This document shows, in pieces, positions 52,297-63,954 of a stretch of DNA of 64,000 bases (position 1 is its first letter; each line of letters starts with the position of its first letter). The notes below the pieces were generated by a model. It worked only from the letters and a program-made list of their open reading frames with translations, searched no databases and was not told the DNA's origin. A program made the position numbers and the translations under genes. The stretch is from Oscillospiraceae bacterium. Its GTDB lineage: Bacteria; Bacillota; Clostridia; Oscillospirales; QAMX01. The stretch spans positions 1 to 64,000 of the forward strand of contig SVLQ01000013.1 of the NCBI GenBank assembly GCA_015067825.1. Direction: 5' to 3'.

Positions 52297-52860
52297 TTAC
52301 CGTTTCTGTTGATAATCCGCGCATTCGACGAAGTTCCAAGTACTGCCTTCTTTCCAATAATTAAACTGCTCATCTTTTGAAAAAGCGGCAATCGGTCTGT
52401 CACAATTTTTTGGAATAAATATTTTTTCAAAGGTCGAGGCGGTATCACTACAATAAACGTTTGTGGCAACACTGCCGTAAAATTCCGTTTGGTAGCAATG
52501 CTCTGCTCCGAAATCGTCAATTACAACCAACGCCTCTCTGACGATCAGTTCCCGATTGGGTTCATCAGACATCAATTGAATAAGTTTGTCGGCATCAAAA
52601 TAGCGGTTTGCATATTTGACGAATGGTCCCGGGAAGCCGTTGAGCGCAGTGATGTAGAATCCGGCATCTGTTACGGCAACAGATTTTTTTATCTTGGAAA
52701 ATGCGATTTTTGCAGAGTTTCGGGCGATATCCAAAACATTTTCGCTTTGAATTTCTTCTAAATTCATTTGGTTTCGCACGAGCGAAATTCCTTTATACTT
52801 CAAAATGCTATCCGCAATAGCGAATTTTACGCGGTTGGAAGTGATAAAAGTAATTTTCAT
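52297..52860 (-). CDS. HAM1/RdgB-like non-canonical purine NTP pyrophosphatase
   Basis: This 187-residue protein of the inosine triphosphate pyrophosphatase superfamily has ITFITSNRVKFAIAD (the SNxxK nucleotide motif), VAVTDAGFYITALNGFPGPF (20 residues), and a C-terminal FNYWKEGSTWNF instead of the usual SHR segment. It is divergent from housekeeping RdgB, so the substrate may differ. Base composition is clearly more AT-rich than all neighbours, suggesting recent acquisition. ATG 52860 is chosen with a weak AAAGAGA site. No partner gene is adjacent. Confidence 0.82.
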   Translation of the reverse strand: MKITFITSNRVKFAIADSILKYKGISLVRNQMNLEEIQSENVLDIARNSAKIAFSKIKKSVAVTDAGFYITALNGFPGPFVKYANRYFDADKLIQLMSDEPNRELIVREALVVIDDFGAEHCYQTEFYGSVATNVYCSDTASTFEKIFIPKNCDRPIAAFSKDEQFNYWKEGSTWNFVECADYQQKR

Positions 52861-52904
52861 ATGCAATTCTCTTTCAAAATCTTATGTTGCGGTGTGCCGG
52901 GTCT

Positions 52905-53762
52905 TTACTTTCTGCGGAGAATCTTTAGGATCTCGTCGAGATCGTCGAGACTCTGATAATCGATGACGACCTTGCCCTTCGATTTGCTTCTTGGCGCGAT
53001 CTTCACGCTTCTGCCGAGCTCCACAGAAAGCTCACGCGAGAGCTCACCGACGTAGTCGGGTTCGGCGGAAACCGGCTTCAGCTCGATCTCCTGCTCTTTT
53101 TGTATCCGCTTGACAAGTGCCTCAGTCTGCCGCACCGAAAGCTCTCCGTCGATCACCGTCTGCGCGGCGGTTTCGATCAGCTTGGCCGATTTCAGCGCGA
53201 GCAGCGCGCGGGCGTGGCCGGCTGAAAGCGAGCCGTCGATCACCAGCTTGGCGACCGCATCGGGCAGATCGAGAAGGCGCATCGCATTGGTGACCGCACT
53301 GCGGCTTTTGCCGACGCGCTCGGCGACGTCTTCCTGCGTCAAACCGTAGCTTGCAATCAGCGAGCGGAAGCCGGCGGCTTCTTCGATCGGGTTTAAGTCG
53401 GCGCGCTGCAGATTTTCCACCAGCGCGATCTCTGCGGCGGCCAGTTCGTCAGCCTCCAGGATGATCACCGGCACTTCGGTGAGTCCGGCGATGCGCGCCG
53501 CGCGGTAGCGGCGTTCGCCGGCGATCAGCTTGTAGCGGTCTTCACCGAGCTTGCGCACGGTCAGTGGCGTGACCACGCCGTGGCGGGCAATGCTGTCGGC
53601 GAGGGTGGAGAGCTGCGCTTCGTCAAAATAGCGGCGCGGTTGCTCGCGGTTGGGTTCGATCGCACTGATTGCAAGCATCGCGACCGGCCCGGTCGATTGT
53701 TCTTCGGGCGGCGCGCCGAACAGTTCGTCCAGTCCGCGGCCAAGCCCGGCAAATTTTGCCAT
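52905..53762 (-). CDS. parB: Chromosome partitioning protein ParB (Spo0J family)
   Basis: This 285-residue ParB has an N-terminal CTPase region with conserved AGERRYRAARIAGLTEVP and ALVENLQRADLNPIEEAAGF. The helix-turn-helix is at about 130-160 (LTQEDVAERVGKSRSAVTNA), followed by a dimerising C-terminus. ParB loads at parS and spreads as a CTP clamp; two perfect parS sites flank the region. The start is ATG 53762 (MAKFAGLGRGLDELFG) with GGAG 8 nt upstream. parA lies 61 nt upstream, in the usual parA-parB operon. Confidence 0.96.
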   Translation of the reverse strand: MAKFAGLGRGLDELFGAPPEEQSTGPVAMLAISAIEPNREQPRRYFDEAQLSTLADSIARHGVVTPLTVRKLGEDRYKLIAGERRYRAARIAGLTEVPVIILEADELAAAEIALVENLQRADLNPIEEAAGFRSLIASYGLTQEDVAERVGKSRSAVTNAMRLLDLPDAVAKLVIDGSLSAGHARALLALKSAKLIETAAQTVIDGELSVRQTEALVKRIQKEQEIELKPVSAEPDYVGELSRELSVELGRSVKIAPRSKSKGKVVIDYQSLDDLDEILKILRRK

Positions 53763-53823
53763 ATATCGCTCCATTTCTCCGTTTACGGTTCAAAAACCGC
53801 ACGGTTTTGGGAAATTTCAAACT

Positions 53824-54609
53824 TCAGCGTTTTGCGAGCCGAACCCGCGCGATGAACTCCTCGGTCAGCTCGTTGTAGCATTTCGCACCCTTCGAGTGCT
53901 TGTCGTAGAACTGCACGGGCTTGCCGTGGCTCGGCGCTTCGCTCAAACGCACGTTGCGCACGATTACTGTTTTGTAGATCTTGTCGGCGAAGTATTTTTT
54001 CACCTCTCTGACGACCTGTGCGGCCAGATTTGTGCGGCCGTCGAACATCGTAAAGAGGAAGCCGTTGATCTCGAGCTTGGGGTTCAGACGCTTGCGGACC
54101 GAACGGATCGTCTCGACCATCATCGTCAGCCCTTCAAGCGCGAAATATTCGCATTGCAGCGGGATCATCACGCCGTCGGCGGCGGTGAGCGCGTTGATCA
54201 TCAAAAGCCCCAAACCCGGCGGGCAGTCGATGACAATCACATCGTAGGCACTTTTGAGCGGATCGAGGATGTTTTTTAGGCAGTATTCGCGCTTTTCGCG
54301 GTTGACGAGCATGATCTCGCTGCCGGCGAGGTCGAGGCTGGAAGGGATGATATCGCCGAATTTGGTTTTATGGACGGCAGAAGCGGGATCGCCCTCACCC
54401 CCGAGCAGGTCGAAGATATTTTTTTGCGCGTCGCGTTTGGAAACGCCAAAGCTCGAGGTCGCGTTGCCCTGCGGGTCAAAATCGACGAGCAGCACGCGGT
54501 ATCCTGCGAGCGTGAGCCCGGCAGACAAGTTGACAGCCGTCGTCGTTTTGCCGACACCGCCTTTTTGGTTGGCGACCGCAATAGTCAGTGCCCCTTGTGA
54601 TGCTGTCAT
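53824..54609 (-). CDS. parA: Chromosome partitioning ATPase ParA (Soj family)
   Basis: This 261-residue ParA/MinD-family ATPase has a deviant Walker A motif VANQKGGVGKTTTAVNLS, Walker A' region LLVDFDPQGNATSS and Walker B DVIVIDCPPGLG. It uses a DNA-bound ATP dimer cycle driven by ParB to segregate origins. The start is ATG 54609 with GAGGAG upstream. It is preceded by an extended -10 promoter and, further up, by parS site 2. Confidence 0.96.
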   Translation of the reverse strand: MTASQGALTIAVANQKGGVGKTTTAVNLSAGLTLAGYRVLLVDFDPQGNATSSFGVSKRDAQKNIFDLLGGEGDPASAVHKTKFGDIIPSSLDLAGSEIMLVNREKREYCLKNILDPLKSAYDVIVIDCPPGLGLLMINALTAADGVMIPLQCEYFALEGLTMMVETIRSVRKRLNPKLEINGFLFTMFDGRTNLAAQVVREVKKYFADKIYKTVIVRNVRLSEAPSHGKPVQFYDKHSKGAKCYNELTEEFIARVRLAKR

Positions 54610-54647
54610 GTTATCCACTCCTCTCACTGCATAGTTCGTTAGTTTAT

Positions 54648-54676
54648 ATTATACCACACATTGGGAAAAATGGAAA
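54648..54676 (-). promoter_or_regulatory. Promoter of the parAB operon
   Basis: On the minus strand TGGTATAAT is an extended -10 with a perfect hexamer (54653-54648). TTTCCA lies 17 bp upstream (54676-54671). Confidence 0.8.
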
Positions 54677-54703
54677 GTTGAAAATGGAAAATTGAAAATT
54701 TAT
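54661..54703. repeat. AT-rich GAAAATTGAAA-type simple repeat
   Basis: This shares ATGGAAAGTTGAAAATG with the remB-gyrB gap at about 63561-63580. It contains repeated GAAAATTGAAAATT-like units and lies between parA and parS 2. Confidence 0.7.
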
Positions 54704-54715
54704 TTGCGCGGTTCA

Positions 54716-54731
54716 TGTTTCACGTGAAACA
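54716..54731. other. parS: parS centromere site 2
   Basis: A second perfect TGTTTCACGTGAAACA, about 107 bp upstream of the parA start codon and about 10.5 kb from parS site 1. Confidence 0.97.
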
Positions 54732-54800
54732 TTCCGGCAATTTGGATATTCGAATTCGAAGATCCGAGGCGTCTGAAAGTCTTTTTTATATTTCTAAACT

Positions 54801-54838
54801 ATAAAAATTAGCAGTGAAAACAAGGTTTTCACTGCTAA
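54801..54838 (-). terminator. Terminator of mnmA
   Basis: A perfect 13-bp stem (54809-54821 with 54825-54837) has a 3-nt loop. On the minus strand the tail is ATTTTTAT. Confidence 0.85.
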
Positions 54839-54855
54839 AATATTGGATAATTTAC

Positions 54856-55911
54856 TCAAATGATAATACCGCCGCCGAAAACGACATTCGTTTCGCCGTC
54901 GAGGTCGCCGTAGCAGACCGCCGACTGGCCGGGTGCGGGTGCGCGGACACCGTCGGCGAAGGTGATCACCGCCGTACCGTCGGAGTTGGGTGTGACCACG
55001 CCCTCGGCGTAGGTGCGCGAATGGCGCACGCGCACGCGCACGGGGAAGGTCTCGGCGGGCAGGTAATGCCAGACGCAGTCCTTCAAAAACACGGTGTGCT
55101 TGGTCACGGCGGCGTTATCGGCGAGGGTGACCGTTTTCTTCACCGGGTCGATCGCCGCAACGTAGGCGCGTTCGCCAAAGGCGAGCGTTAGGCCGCGGCG
55201 CTGGCCGATCGTATAGCAATGGATGCCGTCGTGGCGGCCAAGCACGTTGCCGTTAGCGTCGATGAAATCACCGCGCAGGCTCTCGAGCGTATCCGCTCCC
55301 GCCTCGCGCGCGAGAAAACCAAGGCGGTCGTCGTCGGGGATGAAGCAGATCTCCATGCTGTCGGGCTTTTCGGCGAGGTCGGGGATCAGATCGGAAGCGA
55401 GGAAACGCACCGTTTCCTTATCGACCTCCGCCAGCGGGAATTTCAGCCGTGCAAGGATCTCGGGCGGCAGGCGGTAAAGCATATACGACTGGTCGTTCCG
55501 GCAATTACTGGCGGCGACCAACGGACATTCGCACGACGGCACGCGCACGATGCGCGCGTAGTGGCCGGTCACGATCGTTTCGGCGCCGAATTCGTCGGCT
55601 GCGCGCACGAGGGTCGGGAACTTGACCGTCGGATTGCAGGAAATACAGGGGTTCGGCGTTTGGCCGCAGAGGTAACAGGAGATAAACGGCGCGACGACGT
55701 GGGTGTCGAGCTCGTCGCTGATATCGACGATGCGGAAGCTGATATCTGCGGCGGTGGCAGCTTTGGCCGCGGCTTCGGAATCGTCGCGGAAGCGGCGGCT
55801 TTTAAGGTAGACGCCGAGCACTTCGTAGCCCTCGCGTTTTAAAAGCGCCGCGCAAACAGCGGAATCGACACCGCCGGAAAGTCCTAAAACTGCGCGTTTT
55901 GCGTGTTTCAT
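54856..55911 (-). CDS. mnmA: tRNA 2-thiouridine(34) synthase
   Basis: This 351-residue PP-loop enzyme thiolates U34 of tRNA for Lys, Glu and Gln using sulfur relayed from IscS. It has PP-loop LSGGVDSAV (12-17 core), LCGQTPNPCISCNPTVKFPT with a first Cys pair (89 and 92), GHYARIV, and the catalytic region KPDSMEICFIPDDD. The C-terminal beta barrel is present and length is normal for the family. It lies downstream of iscS and iscU on the same strand, separated by about 430 bp of palindromic repeats. Confidence 0.95.
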   Translation of the reverse strand: MKHAKRAVLGLSGGVDSAVCAALLKREGYEVLGVYLKSRRFRDDSEAAAKAATAADISFRIVDISDELDTHVVAPFISCYLCGQTPNPCISCNPTVKFPTLVRAADEFGAETIVTGHYARIVRVPSCECPLVAASNCRNDQSYMLYRLPPEILARLKFPLAEVDKETVRFLASDLIPDLAEKPDSMEICFIPDDDRLGFLAREAGADTLESLRGDFIDANGNVLGRHDGIHCYTIGQRRGLTLAFGERAYVAAIDPVKKTVTLADNAAVTKHTVFLKDCVWHYLPAETFPVRVRVRHSRTYAEGVVTPNSDGTAVITFADGVRAPAPGQSAVCYGDLDGETNVVFGGGIII

Positions 55912-55994
55912 GGTGGTTTCTCCGTTTATTTCGTGGGATTTGGAAGAAAATTAAGGTGGAAAAACAGCCGACGGAAAGTCGGCTGTTTTTTGTT

Positions 55995-56335
55995 TTGGTT
56001 GTGGGGTTTGCGCGGGACGGGAGACCCGTCTCCGACAGAGGTGCGGCTATGGGTACGGCGGGCGATTCGTGAATCGCCCCTACGACGGTTGTTTGGGACG
56101 TGAGCCAAAATCAAACCATGTGCCGATCGTACGTCCGGGAAGCCGCGCGGTTACCGGGATCTCGTAGGGCGGGGGTTTACTCCCGCCGTTTTTACGGGTA
56201 GAGACCCTGTACCGATCAACGGTGGGTTCGTTTTCGGGAGGGCACAGAGGCCCTCCCCTACAAATGCACGGGATACAGGTGGCAATGGGTTCGTGCAGAA
56301 CGGGAAACCCATCCCCTACGGCCGCGCGGTTACGT
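55995..56335. repeat. Cluster of short palindromic repeats, family P
   Basis: Units include GGGACGGGAGACCCGTCTCC, GGGCGATTCGTGAATCGCCC followed by CTACGA, GTAGGGCGGGGGTTTACTCC in opposite orientation, and GGGAGGGCACAGAGGCCCTC followed by CCCTACAA. There is no gene; this fills the iscU-mnmA gap. Confidence 0.82.
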
Positions 56336-56340
56336 TTTGC

Positions 56341-56784
56341 TTATTCTTCCGCTTCGTGAGCGTGCGCGTGGCAGGCGTCGCAGTCGCCGGTGCAGCCGAC
56401 AATGGGCGTCGGGTCGATGCCCTGGCGGCGGTAGTAGTCGGCGAGAGCCGATTTGATCGCCTCTTCGGCGAGGACGGAGCAGTGGATCTTTGCCGGCGGC
56501 AGGCCTTCGAGCGCTTCGACGACGGCGGAGTTCGTCAGCTTGAGCGCTTCGCTGATCGGTTTGCCCTTGACCATCTCGGTCGCCATCGACGAGGTCGCAA
56601 CGGCCGCACCGCAGCCGAACGTCTGGAACTTGACGTCTTCGATGATGTCGTTTTCGATCTTCATGTAGATTTTCATGATATCGCCGCATTTCATGTTGCC
56701 GACCTGGCCAACGGCGTTGGCATCTTTCAGTTCACCCACGTTGCGCGGGTTGGCGAAGTGGTCCATCACTTTTTCGGTATACAT
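56341..56784 (-). CDS. iscU: Fe-S cluster scaffold protein, NifU/IscU N-terminal type
   Basis: This 147-residue scaffold starts MYTEKVMDHFANPRNVGEL. Its three ligand cysteines are in MKCGDI, TFGCGAAVA and IHCSVLAEEA. It receives sulfur from IscS and assembles [2Fe-2S] or [4Fe-4S] clusters. A C-terminal extension, GCTGDCDACHAHAHEAEE, rich in Cys and His, goes beyond the core. It begins 23 nt after the iscS stop, as in the typical clostridial iscS-iscU pair. Confidence 0.95.
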   Translation of the reverse strand: MYTEKVMDHFANPRNVGELKDANAVGQVGNMKCGDIMKIYMKIENDIIEDVKFQTFGCGAAVATSSMATEMVKGKPISEALKLTNSAVVEALEGLPPAKIHCSVLAEEAIKSALADYYRRQGIDPTPIVGCTGDCDACHAHAHEAEE

Positions 56785-56807
56785 AAATTGGTTCCTTCTT
56801 TCGTTAC

Positions 56808-57974
56808 TCAGTTATTCCAAACCGGGCTCATCATGCGCAGGCGCTCGACGATACCGGGGAGGGTGGATGCGATCTTTTCAACGTCTTCTTCGGTCGAGTA
56901 GCGGCCGAGCGAAAGGCGCAGCGAGCCGTGGGCGACCTCGTGCTTCATGCCCAGCGCGATCAGCACGTGCGAGGGGTCGAGCGAGCCGGTCGAGCAGGCC
57001 GAACCGGTCGAGGCGGCGATCTTATTCAGATCGAGCAGCAAAACCATCGATTCGCCCTCGATGCCTTCGACGGTGACGCTGACGATGCCGGGCAGGCGGT
57101 GGGTCAGGCTGCCGGTGGCGGAGGTGGCCGGGATCTTGAGGATCTCGCCCATCAGCTTATCGCGCAGGGCGCTCAGGCGGGCGGCTTCTTCGGCCATGTG
57201 CTCGTGCGCGTAGGAGAGCGCGGTGGCCATGCCGACGATGCCGGCGATATTTTCCGTACCGCTGCGGCGATTGCGTTCCTGGCCGCCGCCTTCGATCAGA
57301 CGGCGCACCTTCGAGCCGCGGCGGATGTAGAGGAAGCCGACACCGCGCGGGCCGTTGAATTTGTGCGCGCTGGCCGAGAGCATATCAATGTTCATCGCCT
57401 TGACGTCGATTTCGATGTGGCCGACGGCTTGTACGGCGTCGGTGTGGAAGAGGATCTTGCGTTCGCGGCAGATCTTGCCGATCTCGGCGATGGGTTCGAT
57501 CGTGCCGACCTCGTTGTTGGCGGCCATTACGGTCACCAGCGTGGTCTCCGGCGTGATCGCCGCTTCCAGCGCGGCCGGATCGACGCGGCCTTCGCTGTCG
57601 ACGGGCAGGTAGGTGACGGTAAAGCCCTCTTTTTCGAGGCGTTTGGCCGTGTGCAGCACGGCGTGGTGCTCGATTTGGGTAGTGATGATGTGCTTGCCGC
57701 GGGCGGCGTTTTCGTAGGCCGCGCCGAGGATGGCGTGGTTGTCCGATTCGGTGCCGCCGCTGGTGAAGATGATCTCGTCGGGTTCGGCGTTGATGATCTT
57801 CGCGATCGTGGCTCTGGCGTTGGCAAGGGCCTCACGCGGGGCGGAGGCAAAGGAGTAGATCGACGACGGGTTGCCGTAGAGCTCTCCAAAATACGGCATC
57901 ATTGCCGCAACCGCTTCGTCGCAGACTCTCGTAGTCGCGGCGTTGTCGGCATAAACATATCCGTTTTTGTCCAT
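56808..57974 (-). CDS. iscS: Cysteine desulfurase
   Basis: This 388-residue PLP enzyme takes sulfur from cysteine for Fe-S clusters and tRNA thiolation. The PLP Lys205 is in ASAHKFNGPRGVGF, His103/His104 are in IEHHAVLHT, and Cys327 is in TGSACSTG on the catalytic loop. Residues EEIIFTSGGTESDN-like are also present (DEIIFTSGGTESDNHAILG). The start is ATG 57974 with AGAAAGG upstream; upstream in-frame codons lack a site. It is first of iscS-iscU, with mnmA downstream. Confidence 0.95.
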   Translation of the reverse strand: MDKNGYVYADNAATTRVCDEAVAAMMPYFGELYGNPSSIYSFASAPREALANARATIAKIINAEPDEIIFTSGGTESDNHAILGAAYENAARGKHIITTQIEHHAVLHTAKRLEKEGFTVTYLPVDSEGRVDPAALEAAITPETTLVTVMAANNEVGTIEPIAEIGKICRERKILFHTDAVQAVGHIEIDVKAMNIDMLSASAHKFNGPRGVGFLYIRRGSKVRRLIEGGGQERNRRSGTENIAGIVGMATALSYAHEHMAEEAARLSALRDKLMGEILKIPATSATGSLTHRLPGIVSVTVEGIEGESMVLLLDLNKIAASTGSACSTGSLDPSHVLIALGMKHEVAHGSLRLSLGRYSTEEDVEKIASTLPGIVERLRMMSPVWNN

Positions 57975-58039
57975 TGTGATTACCTTTCTGAAATTTAGAT
58001 TGCTGTATGTAAAATGCAGATTTTGCATCTTTTTGGCGT

Positions 58040-58421
58040 AGTTTGTGTGGTTTTACGGGTAAAACGTGAATCTCCCCTACAACCGTGGATTTATAACGGG
58101 TGGGATAACCTTCCCTTGCGGCGATGGGTTCTACTGCTTCCAAGGCTCCCTTGTGTAAAGGGAGCTGGCGCGAAGCGCCTGAGGGATTGTTTATCGTGGG
58201 TGGAGAAACCTTGCCGCGCGGCAACCGGTTCGTACGGGCGATTCGTGAATCGCCCCTACGGAGGTTGGGTGACGGGTCGGTCAAAACCAACCGCGCGGCG
58301 ACCGGTTCGTGCGGGAGGGCACAGAGGCCCTCCCCTACAACCGTGGATTCGTAACAGGTGGAGAAATCTTGCCGCGCAGCAACCGGAATGACGGAACGGC
58401 ACACAGGCCGTTCCCTACTGT
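58040..58421. repeat. Mixed repeat cluster (family P plus one A-type module)
   Basis: An A-type module lies at 58140-58190 (CCAAGGCTCCCTTGTGTAAA ... GGCGCGAAGCGCC ... TGAGGGATTG). Family P units follow, with GGGCGATTCGTGAATCGCCC, GGGAGGGCACAGAGGCCCTC and GGAACGGCACACAGGCCGTTC-like stems and the linker GTGGAGAAACCTTGCCGCG. This is the only place where both families sit side by side. There is no gene. Confidence 0.82.
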
Positions 58422-58862
58422 TTACCGCTGGGCGGCGGTGGCTGCGACGGCGAGCTCGTCGCAGCGGTTATTGTACGGGTTTTGCGCGTGGCCCTTGACC
58501 CAAACGAAGGTCACGTCGTGCGTTTCGCAGAGGCCGAGGAGCGTTTCCCAAAGGTCCGGATTGAGCGCCTTTTCCTTTTTGTTGCGCATCCAGCCGTTGG
58601 CGCGCCATTTTTTCGCCCAGCCTTGATTGATCGCGTTCACGACGTATTGCGAATCGGTGTAGAGCGTGACGTCGCACGGTTCTTTTAAGGCGGAAAGCCC
58701 GCGGATGACGCCGGTGAGCTCCATCCGGTTGTTCGTCGTCTGTTTTTCGCCGCCGCTGAGCTCGCGCTTTAAGCTGCCGTACATCAGAATAACACCGTAG
58801 CCGCCCGGCCCGGGATTTCCCGAGCAGGCGCCGTCGGTATAGATATCAACGTGTTTTCTCAT
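58422..58862 (-). CDS. rnhA: Ribonuclease HI
   Basis: This 146-residue RNase H removes RNA from RNA-DNA hybrids. Catalytic residues lie in [19 protein letters not shown] (Asp), [10 protein letters not shown] (Glu), [12 protein letters not shown] (Asp) and [15 protein letters not shown] (His and Asp). The basic handle [20 protein letters not shown] is present, as in the bacterial type I enzyme. The start is ATG 58862 behind GAGGAAA. It follows gyrB-gyrA on the same strand, with only 90 nt between the gyrA stop and this start. Confidence 0.95.
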   Translation of the reverse strand: MRKHVDIYTDGACSGNPGPGGYGVILMYGSLKRELSGGEKQTTNNRMELTGVIRGLSALKEPCDVTLYTDSQYVVNAINQGWAKKWRANGWMRNKKEKALNPDLWETLLGLCETHDVTFVWVKGHAQNPYNNRCDELAVAATAAQR

Positions 58863-58952
58863 CGTGTTTTCCTCGCGGAGACTGCGGTTTTCCATAGAAT
58901 ACTGACAGTTTCCACATAGTTTTCCACATCTCACAAGATGTCGAAATTTGTT

Positions 58953-61571
58953 TTATTCTTCGCTTTCTGCGCTAATTTCGGCAGATTCGGTTGCATTTTC
59001 GACCGACTCAACGGAATCATCGGAAAAAACTTCCTCGTTTTCCTCATTAGCTTCCTTGGGTGCCGAGGCGATGCCGATGACCTTTTCGCCCTCGCCGGTG
59101 CGCATGACGATGACGCCCTGCGAGCTGCGGCCGCAGATGCGGATCGAGTCGAGCTCGGTTCGGATCATCGTGCCTTCGCTGGTGACGAGGAAGATGTCGC
59201 CTTCGCTGCCGCAGACCATCAGGCCGGCGACGTCGCCGGTCTTATCGGTGACCTGGTGCATGACGACGCCCTTGCCGCCGCGGTTGTGGATCGGGAATTT
59301 TTCGACTTCGGAGAGCTTGCCATAGCCGGATTCGGTGATCGTCAGCACGTAGCTGGTCGGATCAACGACCGCCGCGCCGATGACCTCGTCGTCGTCTTCC
59401 AGGCGGATGCCGATCACGCCGGCAGCCGTACGGCCCATCGGACGCACGCCGTCTTCTCTGAATCGAACGGCCTGACCCTTTTTGGTGCCGAGCAGCACTT
59501 CGTCGCTGCCGTTGGTCGGCAGAACGGCGATCAGCTGGTCGTCGTCGTTGAGCGAGAGCACGCGCAGACCGGACTTGCGGAACGAGCGGATCTCTTCGAG
59601 CGAGAGGCGCTTGACCGTGCCCTTCTTCGTGACCATGAACATGAACGAATCTTCTTCGTTGTCGGCGCGGACGTGCAGCATCGTCGTCACGCGCTCGCCG
59701 TTATCGAGCTGCAGGAGATTGACGATGTTCATGCCCTTGGCCGTTCTACCCGCTTCGGGGATCTGGTAGCCCTTCATGCGGAAGACGCGGCCGGCGTCGG
59801 TGAAGAAGAGGATGTAATCGTGCGTGCCGGCGACGAAGAGCGTATCGGCGACGTCCTCTTCGCGGATCGTCATGCCCGAAACACCGCGGCCGCCGCGGCG
59901 CTGCGTGCGGTAGGTATCGGCGGGGATGCGCTTGATGTAGCCGAGCTTCGTCAGCGTGAAGACGCAGGTTTCTTCTTCGATCAGGTCTTCGATATCGATA
60001 TCGTTGTCGACCGGGGCGATCTCGGTGCGGCGTTCGTCGTTGAACTTGCGCTTGATCTCCAGCAGTTCTTCTTTGATGACTTCGCTGACTTTCGCTTCGC
60101 TGCCGAGGATCTCGCTGCAGTTTTTCACGATCGCCATTTTTTCTTCGAGTTCTTTCTCGATCTTGTCAACACCCAATCCGGTGAGCTGGCCGAGCGTCAT
60201 GCTGACGATGGCGGTCGCCTGTTCTTCGGTGAGGCCGGTGGTGTTGTCGGCAAGCTCGTCGTAGGCTTCGCCGCGTTTTAAGAGGTTGGCGACTTCTTCG
60301 CCCGAGAAGCGCGCCATCAAGGCCGCCTTCGCATCGGCGACGGAATTGGACGCGCGAATGATGCGCACGACTTCGTCGATGTGATCGACGGCGATGCGCA
60401 GACCCTTCAGGATGTGGGCGCGGTCGAGCGCCTTTTTGAGGTCGTACTTCGTGCGGCGGAGGATAACTTCCTTCTGATGGCCGAGGTAGTAGTAGAGCGA
60501 ATCCTTGAGCGTGAGGATCTTGGGGGTATTATCGACGATCGCGAGCATATTGACCGCGAAGGTATCCTGCAGGCGGGTATACTGGAAGAGCTGATTTAAA
60601 ACGACGTTGGCATTCGCCGACTTCGAAAGCTCGATGACAACGCGCATGCCGAGGCGGTTGGATTCATCGCGGATGGCGGTGATGCCCTCGACGCGCTTTT
60701 CCTTGACCAGATCGCCGATCGATTCGCAGAGCTTGGCCTTATTGACCATGTAGGGGATCTCGGTGACGATAATGCGGCTCTTGCCGTTGGGATCCTCTTC
60801 GATCTCGGTGCGGGCGCGCACCTTGATGTGGGCGCGGCCGGTGGCGTAGGCTTCGCGGATCGCCGATTTGCCGAGGATGATGCCGCCGGTCGGGAAATCC
60901 GGCCCTTTGATGTGCTGCATCAGGTCGTCCATCGTCGCATCGGGGTTTTCGAGCAGGCAAATTGCGCCGTCAACGACCTCACCGAGGTTGTGCGGCGGGA
61001 TATTCGTGGCGTAGCCGACGGCGATACCGACCGAACCGTTGACGAGCATATTGGGGAAGCGCGACGGCAAAACGGTCGGCTCTTTCAAGCGGCCGTCGAA
61101 GTTGGGCATGTAGTCAACGGTTTCTTTGTCGATGTCTCGGAGCATTTCTAAGCTCAGCTTTTTGAGCTTTGCTTCGGTGTAACGGTAGGCTGCCGGCGGG
61201 TCGCCGTCGACCGAACCGAAGTTGCCGTGGCCGTCGACGAGCGGATAGCGGAGCGAGAAATCCTGCGCCAAACGCACCATCGCGTCGTAAACGGAAGCGT
61301 CACCGTGCGGATGGTAGCGGCCGAGCACGTCACCAACGGCGGTAACCGACTTGCGGTAGGCTTTGTCGGGCGTGAGGCCGGTATCGTACATCGTGTAGAG
61401 GATGCGGCGCTGAACAGGCTTCAGGCCGTCGCGGGCGTCCGGCAGCGCGCGGCTGACGATAACGCTGACGGCGTATTCCATAAACGACTTCTTAACTTCT
61501 TTTTCGATGTCGATATCTATGATCTTCTGATTTTCAAAATCAAATTCCATTTGTTCCTGTGTTCCTTTCAT
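58953..61571 (-). CDS. gyrA: DNA gyrase subunit A
   Basis: This 872-residue subunit has [20 protein letters not shown] at the N-terminus and catalytic Tyr131 in [10 protein letters not shown]. The C-terminal beta-pinwheel carries GyrA box [11 protein letters not shown], which marks gyrase rather than topoisomerase IV, and an acidic tail follows. In the quinolone pocket [10 protein letters not shown], the position matching E. coli Ser83 is Ala92. The start is ATG 61571 with AGGAA upstream; ATG 61550 is possible. It follows gyrB by 27 nt. Confidence 0.96.
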   Translation of the reverse strand: MKGTQEQMEFDFENQKIIDIDIEKEVKKSFMEYAVSVIVSRALPDARDGLKPVQRRILYTMYDTGLTPDKAYRKSVTAVGDVLGRYHPHGDASVYDAMVRLAQDFSLRYPLVDGHGNFGSVDGDPPAAYRYTEAKLKKLSLEMLRDIDKETVDYMPNFDGRLKEPTVLPSRFPNMLVNGSVGIAVGYATNIPPHNLGEVVDGAICLLENPDATMDDLMQHIKGPDFPTGGIILGKSAIREAYATGRAHIKVRARTEIEEDPNGKSRIIVTEIPYMVNKAKLCESIGDLVKEKRVEGITAIRDESNRLGMRVVIELSKSANANVVLNQLFQYTRLQDTFAVNMLAIVDNTPKILTLKDSLYYYLGHQKEVILRRTKYDLKKALDRAHILKGLRIAVDHIDEVVRIIRASNSVADAKAALMARFSGEEVANLLKRGEAYDELADNTTGLTEEQATAIVSMTLGQLTGLGVDKIEKELEEKMAIVKNCSEILGSEAKVSEVIKEELLEIKRKFNDERRTEIAPVDNDIDIEDLIEEETCVFTLTKLGYIKRIPADTYRTQRRGGRGVSGMTIREEDVADTLFVAGTHDYILFFTDAGRVFRMKGYQIPEAGRTAKGMNIVNLLQLDNGERVTTMLHVRADNEEDSFMFMVTKKGTVKRLSLEEIRSFRKSGLRVLSLNDDDQLIAVLPTNGSDEVLLGTKKGQAVRFREDGVRPMGRTAAGVIGIRLEDDDEVIGAAVVDPTSYVLTITESGYGKLSEVEKFPIHNRGGKGVVMHQVTDKTGDVAGLMVCGSEGDIFLVTSEGTMIRTELDSIRICGRSSQGVIVMRTGEGEKVIGIASAPKEANEENEEVFSDDSVESVENATESAEISAESEE

Positions 61572-61598
61572 GTACAGCGTTCCTGTACATTATGGTGT

Positions 61599-63641
<2,043 letters not shown>

Positions 63642-63905
63642 TCAATTTTCAATTTGCTTCCTACCTGTTCGTTTTTCGATCGTCTGCGACGAAACGGTCG
63701 AGATATAAACGGTCGGATCTTCGCGGCTGCCGCAGACGATAAACGATTTCGGCAGCTCTTCGCTGATATTAATCAGGCGCTTTTCTTTTTCGGCGGTATT
63801 CAGAAATTTGCGGGTCGAGGCGGCGGTGGTGGTGTTGTCCATGTCAAACACACCGATGACCTCGCGGCTTTTTACGACCGTATCGGCGCCGAGATGCAGA
63901 TACAT
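63642..63905 (-). CDS. remB: Extracellular matrix regulator RemB (DUF370)
   Basis: This 87-residue protein starts MYLHLGADTVVKSREVIGVF and contains SFIVCGSREDPTVYISTVSS, which is diagnostic of the DUF370/RemB family. In Bacillus the related RemA/RemB proteins control biofilm matrix genes; the gene is typically located between recF and gyrB, as here. GGAGGAATC precedes the ATG. The C-terminal EKRTGRKQIEN is charged and probably disordered. Confidence 0.92.
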   Translation of the reverse strand: MYLHLGADTVVKSREVIGVFDMDNTTTAASTRKFLNTAEKEKRLINISEELPKSFIVCGSREDPTVYISTVSSQTIEKRTGRKQIEN

Positions 63906-63954
63906 AAGATTCCTCCGGAGAAAGTTTCGTTGGGTACCGGGAACGCTGACCCGT

